The notes under the pieces were generated by a model. The model saw only the letters and a program-made list of their open reading frames with translations, made no database searches and was not told the DNA's origin. The position numbers and the translations under genes are program-made. 64,000 bases of DNA, taken from the NCBI GenBank assembly GCA_910574285.1, contig CAJTAL010000001.1, positions 186,001 through 250,000 on the forward strand. Reading direction: 5' to 3'. This stretch comes from Lachnospiraceae bacterium (GTDB lineage: Bacteria > Bacillota > Clostridia > Lachnospirales > Lachnospiraceae). Position 1 is the first letter of the stretch; every line of letters begins with the position of its first letter. Of this stretch, positions 26,967 through 35,131 are shown piece by piece.

Positions 26967-27734
26967 TCAGATACTCAGCCGGACCGGAACCCTTCTCTCC
27001 CGGAGATATTCCTTCACTTCTTTGATCGTAAGCTCTTTATAGTGGAAGAGGGATGCCGCCAAAGCCGCATCCGCTCCGCCCTCCGTCAATGCTTCGTAGA
27101 AATGCCCGAGCGTTCCCGCTCCGCCCGACGCTATAACCGGAATCGACACCGCATCCGCCACGGTCCGCGTAAGCTCAAGATCATATCCCGCCTTCGTACC
27201 GTCGCAGTCCATACTCGTAAGAAGAATCTCCCCCGCGCCAAGCTTCTCTACTTTCCGCGCCCATTCCAGCGCATCGATACCTACGTCGACCCTTCCTCCG
27301 TTCTTGTAGATATTCCATCCGCCTCCGTCAGCCCTGCGCTTCGCGTCGATCGCCACCACCACGCACTGGCTGCCGAACTTATCCGCCGCGTCGCTGATCA
27401 ATCCGGGAGTATTGATCGCCGAAGAATTAATCGAAATCTTATCCGCCCCTTCTCTTAACAGTATCTTAAAATCCTCAACCGTCCGGATACCTCCGCCTAC
27501 CGTAAACGGAATGAATACGGTCTCCGCCACCTTACGGACCATATCCACAACCGTTCCTCTCGCGTCGGAAGAAGCCGTGATATCCAGGAATACCAGCTCA
27601 TCCGCTCCGGCTTTATCATATGCCCGTCCGATCTCCACCGGATCTCCAGCATCCTTAAGATCTACAAAATTCACCCCTTTAACAACCCGTCCCCGGTTCA
27701 CATCCAGACATGGTATAATCCTCTTTGTATGCAT
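26967..27734 (-). CDS. hisF: Imidazole glycerol phosphate synthase cyclase subunit
   Basis: HisF condenses PRFAR with ammonia delivered by HisH to give imidazole glycerol phosphate and AICAR. The 255-residue TIM barrel shows [15 protein letters not shown] (catalytic Asp near residue 11), VAIDAKRR (Asp near 130) and phosphate-binding loops TVGGGIRT and [10 protein letters not shown]. It follows hisH on the same strand after a 123-bp gap filled by a duplicated 34-bp element. Other his genes are outside the window. Confidence 0.95.
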   Translation of the reverse strand: MHTKRIIPCLDVNRGRVVKGVNFVDLKDAGDPVEIGRAYDKAGADELVFLDITASSDARGTVVDMVRKVAETVFIPFTVGGGIRTVEDFKILLREGADKISINSSAINTPGLISDAADKFGSQCVVVAIDAKRRADGGGWNIYKNGGRVDVGIDALEWARKVEKLGAGEILLTSMDCDGTKAGYDLELTRTVADAVSIPVIASGGAGTLGHFYEALTEGGADAALAASLFHYKELTIKEVKEYLRERRVPVRLSI

Positions 27735-27778
27735 TCTTTCTCTCAGTCCCTTCTATAAAATAAAAAGTACATCTAAAC

Positions 27779-27857
27779 CAAATAACTATGTCTTCCTCAT
27801 TCCATACTCACAGTACGTCAAAACAAATAACTATGTCTTCCTCATTCCATACTCACA
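27779..27857. repeat. Two direct copies of a 34-bp sequence between hisH and hisF
   Basis: Bases 27779-27812 and 27824-27857 are identical over 34 bp, separated by 11 bp (period 45). They contain CTATGTCTTCCTCATTCC and abut the hisH stop codon. There is no open reading frame or hairpin within the unit. It occupies most of the 123 bp between the two genes. Confidence 0.9.
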
Positions 27858-28463
27858 CTATATGGATATAAAATTCTGAAGTATCCGAATACCCACATCA
27901 CTGCTCTTTTCCGGGTGGAACTGACACGCAAAGATATTATCTTGTTCCACAGAGGCATGAATCTGCGTACCATATTCTGTAACCGCCGTCACAATCCCCT
28001 CGTCCGCAGCCTTCAGATAGTAAGAATGCACAAAATACACGTATGACTCCTGCGGCAGACCCGCAAACAACCTTCCGTTATTCCTGAATTCCAGAGAATT
28101 CCATCCCATATGCGGAATTTTAAGCCCCGGCGTATCAGGAATCCGCAGAATCTCTCCCTTCAAGATCCCAAGTCCTTCCGCCCCCGGCGACTCTTCGCTC
28201 CGCTCAAATAAAAGCTGCAGCCCCAGGCAGATCCCAAGAAACGGCGTCCCCTGTTCAACCACTTCATGAATCACCTCATAGAGCCCGTACTGGAGGATCT
28301 TTCCCATGGCATCTCCAAACGCCCCGACGCCGGGAAGTATCACCTTATCCGCCTTAAGAATCGTCTCTCTCTTTCGCGTAACCGTCACATCCTGCCCCAG
28401 CAGCAGCATAGCTTTCTCCACACTCTTTATATTACCGGCATCATAGTCAAGTATCGCTATCAC
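27858..28463 (-). CDS. hisH: Imidazole glycerol phosphate synthase glutaminase subunit
   Basis: HisH hydrolyses glutamine and channels ammonia to HisF. The 201 residues contain the class I glutamine amidotransferase triad: Cys in GICLGLQLLFE, and His and Glu in CQFHPEKSSD. The start is a GTG (protein begins VIAILDYDAGN, read as Met), chosen because GAGGAGGGG lies just upstream. The frame is open for 13 further codons but those only encode the ribosome site. It precedes hisF on the same strand. Confidence 0.94.
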   Translation of the reverse strand: MIAILDYDAGNIKSVEKAMLLLGQDVTVTRKRETILKADKVILPGVGAFGDAMGKILQYGLYEVIHEVVEQGTPFLGICLGLQLLFERSEESPGAEGLGILKGEILRIPDTPGLKIPHMGWNSLEFRNNGRLFAGLPQESYVYFVHSYYLKAADEGIVTAVTEYGTQIHASVEQDNIFACQFHPEKSSDVGIRILQNFISI

Positions 28464-28535
28464 TTTTGCAGCCCCTCCTCTTCTCCTGATACAGCGTTGC
28501 ATAATTAACAGTGAATTGCACAGATCTGTACCAGC

Positions 28536-29999
28536 TCATTGTACATCAAGTTCAAACCAGAATTCAACACCGTTGTCGTAATTATTCACTCCATACTTCT
28601 GATGGAAAGATTCCATAATAGCTTTCACGATGGACAATCCGATCCCATTCCCGCCGTACTCACGGGTATGAGCCTTGTCCGCTTTATAGAATTTTTCCCA
28701 GATATGCCCGACGTCTTCTTCGGCAATCGGCGCGCCTGTATTGAACACCGTCACTCTTGCCTTGTTCTCTTCCGTCCGTATCCTTACTTCCACTACTTTC
28801 TCTTTATCTACATGGTGGAACGCGTTGCTTACGTAGTTGCGGACCACCTGCTCCACCTTGAATTCGTCCGCCCACACGTAGACCCTCTGTTCCTGCCGGA
28901 AGATCACCCGGATTCCCTCCTGTTCCGCAAGGATCTCCATGCTCTGCAGAATCCCTCTGATAAGTTCCGTCAGATCAAACCGTTCGAATACAATGTCTTC
29001 ATCTCCAAACTCCAACTGGTTCAGCGTCAGCAGATTCCTGACCATCTGGTTCATCTTCGCCGCTTCGTCCATAATGACGTCACAGTAGAACTCCCGGTCC
29101 TTGGGATCGTCGTTCACCCCTTCTTTCAGCCCTTCCGCATACCCCTGAATCAGAGCGATGGGAGTCTTAAGTTCATGCGAAACATTTCCCAGGAATTCAT
29201 TGCGCATCTTTTCCAGCTTCTCTTTTTGTTCGATATCCTCTTTCAGCCTGTTATTCGCGCATTTCAATTCACAGATCGTACTCTCAAGCTTCTCCGACAT
29301 CCGGTTAAAATTCGCCCCCAGCTCCCCGATCTCATCACATCCGCCGCTGGTATACTTTGCCTCAAAATCCAGATCCGCCATCCGGTCCGACAAAAGAGCG
29401 AGCTCCAGAATCGGATCTGTAAGGCGCTTTGAAAAGAACCAGACCGATATAATTCCTACCAGAATCAGCACGCTTCCGATAGAAAGCAGAAAACGGTTCG
29501 AGATCTTCGCACTCTCCTTGATACCCTCCAGGGGACTTCGAAGCAGAAACTGGCTTCCGTCGTCAAGACTTCCCCACATCTCCACATAATCCGTCTGATT
29601 CCACGGACTCCAGGACTGGGTAATCTGATAATGATCCGTACTTTCCAGCACTTTTCCTGTCTTCTGCGCCTGATTCAGCCGGTATCCCAGGAGTTGATTC
29701 TTTAACTGCTCCTGGTCATGCACATTCGTGTAGAACACGCCGGAACTATCCTGTACCAGGAACGAGATATTACTCTTCTCCGCCAGAAAGATCAGTTCTC
29801 CCGATTTATCCGTATTGTCCAGCGATCCTTTCTCAACTGCCTGGTTCAGCATATGATACATCTCAATAAATTGTGTCTTCTTATTCCCGATATAATATGG
29901 TTCCAGAAACCGGACATTGATGATAAAAAGCACCGCTATAAGAGACACAAGAAGCCCCAGGAACACCGTAATCATCTGCCGTTTGACTGAACGTCTCAT
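28536..29999 (-). CDS. Membrane sensor histidine kinase
   Basis: The 487 residues comprise a membrane helix (about 10-30), an extracellular sensor of about 120 residues, and a second helix (LLSIGSVLILVGIISVWFF). HAMP and coiled-coil regions follow, then HisKA with GNVSHELKTPIALIQGYAEG (phospho-His) and HATPase with GGNGIGLSIVKAI. It should phosphorylate the response regulator encoded immediately upstream. The start is the ATG two bases after the regulator's TAA, with GAGGTGG inside the regulator gene; an in-frame TTG five codons earlier is unlikely. The stimulus is unknown, and no obvious target transporter is adjacent. Confidence 0.9.
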   Translation of the reverse strand: MRRSVKRQMITVFLGLLVSLIAVLFIINVRFLEPYYIGNKKTQFIEMYHMLNQAVEKGSLDNTDKSGELIFLAEKSNISFLVQDSSGVFYTNVHDQEQLKNQLLGYRLNQAQKTGKVLESTDHYQITQSWSPWNQTDYVEMWGSLDDGSQFLLRSPLEGIKESAKISNRFLLSIGSVLILVGIISVWFFSKRLTDPILELALLSDRMADLDFEAKYTSGGCDEIGELGANFNRMSEKLESTICELKCANNRLKEDIEQKEKLEKMRNEFLGNVSHELKTPIALIQGYAEGLKEGVNDDPKDREFYCDVIMDEAAKMNQMVRNLLTLNQLEFGDEDIVFERFDLTELIRGILQSMEILAEQEGIRVIFRQEQRVYVWADEFKVEQVVRNYVSNAFHHVDKEKVVEVRIRTEENKARVTVFNTGAPIAEEDVGHIWEKFYKADKAHTREYGGNGIGLSIVKAIMESFHQKYGVNNYDNGVEFWFELDVQ

Positions 30000-30000
30000 C

Positions 30001-30678
30001 TTATTCCACCTCAAACTTATAACCCATTCCCCAGATTGTCCTGATATAATTGCCCTTCTCTCCCAGCTTGCTCCGCAATTTCTTCACGTGTGTATCAATC
30101 GTCCGGGCATCTCCAAAATAATCATAATTCCACACATTGTTCAGAATCTTCTCCCTGGACAGCGCGATCCCCTGGTTCTCGATAAAATACGATAAAAGCT
30201 CGAATTCTTTATAGCTGAGTTCTATCTCCTTACCGTCTATCTTCACCTGATGCGCCGCCTTATCGATACTGATTCCTCCGGCGTCAACCGTCTGTCCGGC
30301 ATCCAGCGCGTGGGAACGCCTCAGAATGGCCGTGACCCTCGCCACTAAGATCTTCGGGCTGAAGGGCTTAGAGATATATTCATCTACTCCCAGTTCAAAC
30401 CCCTGCAGCTCGTCCCTCTCTTCCGAGCGCGCCGTCAGCATAATAATCGGTATCCCGGACGTCTGACGTACCTCCCTGCACACCTGCCATCCGTCCATCT
30501 TCGGCATCATCACATCCAGAATCATAAGCGCTATCTCTTTATCCTGATAGAATAAGTCCATCGCTTCCAGCCCGTCTCCTGCTTCCAGTACCCAAAAGCC
30601 CTCCCGTTCCAGGAAGTCCCGGACCAGTTTGCGCATCCTGCTCTCATCATCCACCACTAATATCTTAATCCTGTCCAT
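30001..30678 (-). CDS. OmpR-family response regulator
   Basis: The 225 residues have a receiver domain (ILVVDDESRMRKLV, phospho-acceptor Asp in LMILDVMMPKMDGW, TARSEERDE, Lys in YISKPFSPK). A winged-helix DNA-binding domain follows, ending TIWGMGYKFEVE. The start MDRIKILVV is preferred because GGAGGCTTAAGGTA stands just before it; 26 further codons upstream are open but lack homology. The partner kinase follows after one base. The promoter region reaches into the left arm of the long inverted repeat at 30742-31007. Confidence 0.92.
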   Translation of the reverse strand: MDRIKILVVDDESRMRKLVRDFLEREGFWVLEAGDGLEAMDLFYQDKEIALMILDVMMPKMDGWQVCREVRQTSGIPIIMLTARSEERDELQGFELGVDEYISKPFSPKILVARVTAILRRSHALDAGQTVDAGGISIDKAAHQVKIDGKEIELSYKEFELLSYFIENQGIALSREKILNNVWNYDYFGDARTIDTHVKKLRSKLGEKGNYIRTIWGMGYKFEVE

Positions 30679-30741
30679 TACCTTAAGCCTCCGTCCCGTC
30701 AGTCTTTGTATATAGTATAACAGAAAAGTATGGTGATTGTG

Positions 30742-31007
30742 TGAAAAAAATTCCACCTGTGCGGTTAGAATGTTGTTTAAGGGACGGAAGTTTTAAGATG
30801 CCCTTCCCAACGCAGACTGGGCAACACTCCGGTGAACTAACCGCTAACTCCGACTAAGGAGTTCAGGAATGCCTTCACTCCTAAGTCTTCGTAAGCGGTG
30901 GATTTCACCTCCGTTAAGAACGCCCTCGAATGTCTGCTTTAGGAAGGGCATCTTAAAACTTCCTGTACACTGGAAATAGATTTTAACCGCACAGGTGGAA
31001 TTTTTCA
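30742..31007. repeat. ~266-bp nested inverted repeat (giant hairpin), MITE-like or structured RNA
   Basis: Three sets of complementary arms are nested. The outer set is 30742-30767 with 30984-31007 (sharing TTCCACCTGTGCGGTTA; one extra A in the left arm). The middle set is 30786-30807 with 30942-30963, 22 bp perfect. The inner set is 30840-30863 with 30876-30899, 18 of 24 positions. GGTGAA/TTCACC pairs join middle and inner arms. No intact gene is inside. It could be a non-autonomous mobile element, an invertible segment, or a long hairpin RNA; no clear target-site duplication is visible. Confidence 0.85.
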
Positions 31008-31105
31008 AGTAAAAAAAGCACACTTTATTCCATATTCTTCTACCGAACAAAGTGTGCTTTATTCTTTTATATTGTACCGCTTATCCGGCGGCAGATTCTA
31101 AAGTC

Positions 31106-31579
31106 CTACAGCTTCGTCATCTCCATATGCTGCTTCCGATATGTGTCGTTATCTTTCTGGCTTAACTCTCTTTCTACCTGACTAAGCTGTCTTTCTAATT
31201 CCTGAATCTTCCTCTCATCCTTTTCCATACTCAGCTTACCTTCCAGCTCCGCTTTCTGTTTCTTAAGTTTCTCGATCTCACGGTCGACCTTATCGGTACT
31301 GCACCTCCACATCTCTGATTTCTCTGATTTTTCATTCTTTACGCGCTTTGAATCTGCATCCCCTTTCGTCTCCGGAATATATTCGTCCCTCGTACGCCGC
31401 GCCGGAACATTCATTGCACCTTCCGCCAGATTATTTTCTTTTTCCTTTACATCCTGAGAATCCTGCGTCTTCTCTTCTGCTCTTTTCATTCCTGCCCCGG
31501 ACGCGTTCTTTTCTATTTGTCTGCTCCATTGCAGATATGGATCTGCCTGCCTTTCATTCACTCCTGAAACCGGTCCCAT
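31106..31579 (-). CDS. Small charged coiled-coil protein of unknown function
   Basis: The 157 residues have no signal peptide, membrane segment or known motif. The N-terminal 90 residues look disordered and rich in Lys, Glu and Asp. Residues about 100-150 (VDREIEKLKKQKAELEGKL and onward) form a heptad-patterned coiled coil. The start at MGPVSGVNERQ is set by a strong AGGAGG eight bases upstream; an upstream in-frame ATG is less likely. It has its own promoter and lies between the ABC permease gene and the long inverted repeat. Its role is unknown. Confidence 0.7.
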   Translation of the reverse strand: MGPVSGVNERQADPYLQWSRQIEKNASGAGMKRAEEKTQDSQDVKEKENNLAEGAMNVPARRTRDEYIPETKGDADSKRVKNEKSEKSEMWRCSTDKVDREIEKLKKQKAELEGKLSMEKDERKIQELERQLSQVERELSQKDNDTYRKQHMEMTKL

Positions 31580-31628
31580 AATCTTCCTCCTAATCTTATT
31601 AAACTTATGCGTCAAACGCTATAATAAT

Positions 31629-31656
31629 ATTCTATTCTTCCTTCATAAGATTTCAA
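31629..31656 (-). promoter_or_regulatory. Promoter of the small coiled-coil protein gene
   Basis: On the minus strand -35 TTGAAA (31651-31656) and -10 TAGAAT (31629-31634) are separated by 16 bp, about 50 nt before the start codon. Confidence 0.55.
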
Positions 31657-31696
31657 GAGATTTGTACTGAACGGTCATTCTAATGTACTGAAATGA

Positions 31697-34318
31697 TCAC
31701 ACTTCATTCATCTTCAATTCCTCCACGATATTATTCTTCCCGATTACACGCATCGTATACCGCATGGTCAGGAATACGACTGCAAATACCCCCGCCACGG
31801 CTGTGATAATATACCCCCATGGCATCAGGAACTCCACGTCGGCTCCCGCCCCAAGGCTTTTGTTAAGCGCCGTGCTGGTTAATACCGTAATCACAAGGCC
31901 ATAAACAATCGAACGGAGACCATAAATCAGGCACTCGTAATTCATCATCCTGCGAAAACCCTTCGGAGACATTCCCATCGATCTTAGCATAGCGAATTCC
32001 TTACGTCTAAGCGTCAGATTCGTGGAGATTGTGTGGTATACGTTGGCCGCTGCGATCAGGGAGATCAGTACCACAAAGCCATATGTCAGCACTTTAACCG
32101 CTATGATCGTATTCCGGTCTGTCTCATATTCTTCCCGATTATTCACCAGGAAACCGCTGTCCAAGAGCTCCTGCTCTTCAAATTCTTTCTCCAGCTCCTG
32201 GTATGTCTCTGTCGGATTCTCACATTGTATCCCGTATACGGCATTCAGATTCTCTTCCGGAAAATCTGCCCTGAACCTATGATACATACTCTCCGGGAGG
32301 AATACCACCACGCCGCGGCTCGTGTATTCTTCAAAAGAATCCGGCACATCCTTCACCGCGTCTGACAGTTCGATCTCCATCGCCGTCTCTATATAAGCAT
32401 AGTCGTTTTCTTCATTATATCGGAGATATCCTGCCTGATACATCCCCTCCGTCCCTTCAGGGAAGATCTCTTTCTTCTCATAGCGCTCCGTCTCCGGGTT
32501 AAACTGCTTTGCCATATTCAGGTACAATACCCTGACATGATCGCTGTCCTGATAGTCTGATACATCTGCTTTCTGCTCCTTCGCGAAGCGCTCAAAATCT
32601 TTGTCATTTAATACAACCATCGTCGCGTCCAGCCAGGCCTGTGTATCTGCTTTATCCTCTTCTGCAAATTCCTGCATATAGATATTCAGGAATTCCCTCT
32701 CATTCCACTCCTTCGGCGCCTTGAAGAATAGAGACCCATGATAATGCTTTGTTACAGAGTGAATCCCTTCTGTGCGGTCAAAGATTGCTTCCGCTTCCTC
32801 TTCATGCTGCTCCGCGTCGCTGTAGATTTCGTATTGCAGATCTATATCCGGCACCTCCAGGACGAACGCCCCGGTCTTCAGCAGGTACATGTTAAATAAA
32901 CCTGCCGCCGTAAACAGTCCGATGCTCATCGTAAGCGAGATCACCGTCGCCCGGTACTTCCGCCGGTCCCGTTTATAGTTCTTCGAAGCCATCATTCCTT
33001 CCAGTCCGAAGACTGCAGACACCCATTTCCCCGACTTAACTTCGCCCGGCCTCACCCGGATATCTGCGCTGGAACGGATCGCCTCCATAGGGGTGATTTT
33101 CCGTATCCTTCTTGACGGAATCCACACCGAGAGCATGATCGTCGCGAATGCGATAACTGCTGCCGCCGCCGCGGCCCAAACCGGCACATACAGCGGAATA
33201 CCCATCTCCGTCCCGTGAATCCAGCGTGTCAGTCCGCCGCCGATAAAGTGAAGCGTCACACCGATACCGCCGACCCCGGCCAGAATCCCAAGCGGAATAC
33301 CCACCGCGCTCACAAAGAACGCTTCATACCGCATGGCGCTTCGGAGCTGTTTCTTCGTCGCGCCGATGGAAGAAAGAAGCCCGAACTGCACGGTACGCTC
33401 CCTGAGAGAGATGGAAAATGCATTGTAGATCAATGTGATGGACCCAGCCATGATTACAACGATCAGAATCGTCAGAAGCCCTCCCATCACAACCGTCAGA
33501 TTCGAGTTGTCCGCGATCCCGAGCCACCGCAGAAGGCTGTCGTTATACAAAACGCTCGCACCTTCCATTGACAGATTCTCTTCTGCAAAATCATATACAC
33601 TGCGGGGTTTCTTTAATTCTATAAATACATCCTGGTACGCCGTATCCTTCTCTGTCGGACCTGCCAGCACGTCATAGGCCGGCGCACCGTAAGATCTGTC
33701 CGGCCAGAACGAATAGATTCCTACCACCGTAAAAGTCCTGGTTTCTGCAGGAGTAAACGTCTCGCCGTCTCCGAATTCTCCACCCATATACGGATTGCTC
33801 TGTCCCAGCCGTTCTCCCTGGTAAGAGCGTTCGCCAAGCTCTAATGTCAGCGTATCTCCGATCTCCGTCTGATGGTCCGGGTCTTCATTTGCCATAAGAA
33901 AAGCCGGCACCGCAATCTCATCCTCCGCCTTTGGCATACGTCCCTCCGCCATCTCTGCCGGCAGCATGTCAAGCGCTTCCTCGGACAGCGCCCTCACATA
34001 TAAGTAAGGAACTTCCGGCGAACTCTCCACTACCGGGTCAAACCACGCATATCCCAGGATCTTTATCCCTGCCGCGTTCGCTACGTCTTCATTCTCCGTC
34101 AGCTCCTTTGCCTGATCTGATTCGACCCCGCTCACTGCCACATGCCAATTTCCGGCTCTTTCAATACTGTGATTTACCAGGAATCTCTGAAAACTGGTTC
34201 CGAACGTTGCGACTGCCGTGATCATAGACGTAGACAAGATGACTCCAATGATTGTAACGATCGTACGGACACGGTTCGCCCTCATCGTCTTCGCGGTTAT
34301 CGTCGAGAAAATGTTCAT
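31697..34318 (-). CDS. FtsX/MacB-type ABC transporter permease, 873 residues
   Basis: The protein has one N-terminal helix (about 15-35), a large extracytoplasmic domain to about 275, and a first FtsX domain of three helices (from VVMGGLLTILIVVIMAGSI). A further helix and second external domain follow (about 455-735), then a final FtsX domain (VLTYGFVVLISLIAAANVYH to YGLVITVLTSTALN). It thus has two FtsX modules with two large external domains, unlike the ten-helix BceB layout. The gene starts on the ATGA that ends the ATPase gene. Together they form an exporter or an envelope-acting mechanotransmission complex; the regulatory context suggests cell-envelope or peptide stress. Confidence 0.88.
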   Translation of the reverse strand: MNIFSTITAKTMRANRVRTIVTIIGVILSTSMITAVATFGTSFQRFLVNHSIERAGNWHVAVSGVESDQAKELTENEDVANAAGIKILGYAWFDPVVESSPEVPYLYVRALSEEALDMLPAEMAEGRMPKAEDEIAVPAFLMANEDPDHQTEIGDTLTLELGERSYQGERLGQSNPYMGGEFGDGETFTPAETRTFTVVGIYSFWPDRSYGAPAYDVLAGPTEKDTAYQDVFIELKKPRSVYDFAEENLSMEGASVLYNDSLLRWLGIADNSNLTVVMGGLLTILIVVIMAGSITLIYNAFSISLRERTVQFGLLSSIGATKKQLRSAMRYEAFFVSAVGIPLGILAGVGGIGVTLHFIGGGLTRWIHGTEMGIPLYVPVWAAAAAAVIAFATIMLSVWIPSRRIRKITPMEAIRSSADIRVRPGEVKSGKWVSAVFGLEGMMASKNYKRDRRKYRATVISLTMSIGLFTAAGLFNMYLLKTGAFVLEVPDIDLQYEIYSDAEQHEEEAEAIFDRTEGIHSVTKHYHGSLFFKAPKEWNEREFLNIYMQEFAEEDKADTQAWLDATMVVLNDKDFERFAKEQKADVSDYQDSDHVRVLYLNMAKQFNPETERYEKKEIFPEGTEGMYQAGYLRYNEENDYAYIETAMEIELSDAVKDVPDSFEEYTSRGVVVFLPESMYHRFRADFPEENLNAVYGIQCENPTETYQELEKEFEEQELLDSGFLVNNREEYETDRNTIIAVKVLTYGFVVLISLIAAANVYHTISTNLTLRRKEFAMLRSMGMSPKGFRRMMNYECLIYGLRSIVYGLVITVLTSTALNKSLGAGADVEFLMPWGYIITAVAGVFAVVFLTMRYTMRVIGKNNIVEELKMNEV

Positions 34319-34998
34319 CTGCGGATCACCTCGTCTTTCACGATACGCCCATCCTCCAGGGCGATAATCCTGTCGGCCTGAAGCGCCACGTCATCATCAT
34401 GAGTGATCACGATAACCGTCTGCTGATAGACCTCGTTGGAATATCGCAGAAGCTTCATGATCTCACGGCTATTCTCGCTGTCCAGATTACCCGTGGGCTC
34501 GTCGGCCAGAAGAAGCGCCGGCGCGTTCAAAAGCGCCCTGCCGATCGAAACTCTCTGCTGCTGTCCTCCGGAGAGCTGGTTGGGGAGATGCTTTTCTCTT
34601 TGTTTCAGTTTCAAAAGATCCAACAGCTCTTCCATTCGCTTCTCGTTGACTTTCCTTCCGTCCATCAATACCGGAAGCGCCATATTCTCCCGCACGTTCA
34701 GCACAGGGATCAGGTTGTAAAACTGATAGATCAGCCCTACCTGCCGCCTGCGGAAGATCGCCAGCTCCTCCTCGTTCTGGGCATAGACGTCGGTTCCGCC
34801 TACGGTCACCTTGCCGGAAGTCGGACGGTCCACCCCGCCGATCAGATGCAGAAGCGTAGATTTGCCTGAGCCGGAGGAACCGACGATTGAAAGAAACTCT
34901 CCCCGGTTCACCGAAAATGATACCCCGTCCAGCGCATGTACCCTGTTCTCACCCTCTCCGTATACTTTCCGGAGATCCTCGATCTTCAATATTTCCAT
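34315..34998 (-). CDS. ABC transporter ATP-binding protein (MacB/LolD/BceA type)
   Basis: The 227 residues contain Walker A GSSGSGKSTLLHLIGG, Q-loop region LIYQFYNLIPVLNV, signature LSGGQQQRVSIGRAL, Walker B LLLADEPTGNLD and the switch His in VIVITHDDDVA. This subfamily powers FtsX-type permeases. Its stop overlaps the permease start (ATGA). An activator-type promoter and a BceR-like box lie upstream. Confidence 0.94.
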   Translation of the reverse strand: MEILKIEDLRKVYGEGENRVHALDGVSFSVNRGEFLSIVGSSGSGKSTLLHLIGGVDRPTSGKVTVGGTDVYAQNEEELAIFRRRQVGLIYQFYNLIPVLNVRENMALPVLMDGRKVNEKRMEELLDLLKLKQREKHLPNQLSGGQQQRVSIGRALLNAPALLLADEPTGNLDSENSREIMKLLRYSNEVYQQTVIVITHDDDVALQADRIIALEDGRIVKDEVIRR

Positions 34999-35076
34999 TT
35001 TTCCTCACCTTCTTGATCCATACTCTCAGGACATAATGATCTGTCAGTAAAAGCATCCCGCCCTGATGTATCTACA

Positions 35077-35129
35077 AGTATAACCTTCCCATATGACCCT
35101 TCCGTGACTCTTTCATTACAATTCTGTCA
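35077..35129 (-). promoter_or_regulatory. BceR-like operator and -10 element upstream of the ABC transporter operon
   Basis: On the minus strand TGACA-GAAT-TGTAA (35116-35129) exactly fits the BceR box TNACA-N4-TGTAA known from Bacillus. About 33 bp downstream is a -10 TATACT (35077-35082) with no good -35, as expected for an activated promoter. The box starts two bases after the stop codon of the histidine kinase gene, 118 bp before the ATPase start. Confidence 0.55.
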
Positions 35130-35131
35130 CT

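Noticed and set aside
27779-27857. Possible CRISPR array between hisH and hisF
   Set aside because: Only two repeats with an 11-bp spacer, no cas genes, and the repeat is not palindromic.
30844-31050. Minus-strand open frame of 68 codons inside the long inverted repeat
   Set aside because: It has no clear ribosome site or homology and its sequence is dictated by the inverted arms; it may be a relic but is not supported as a gene.
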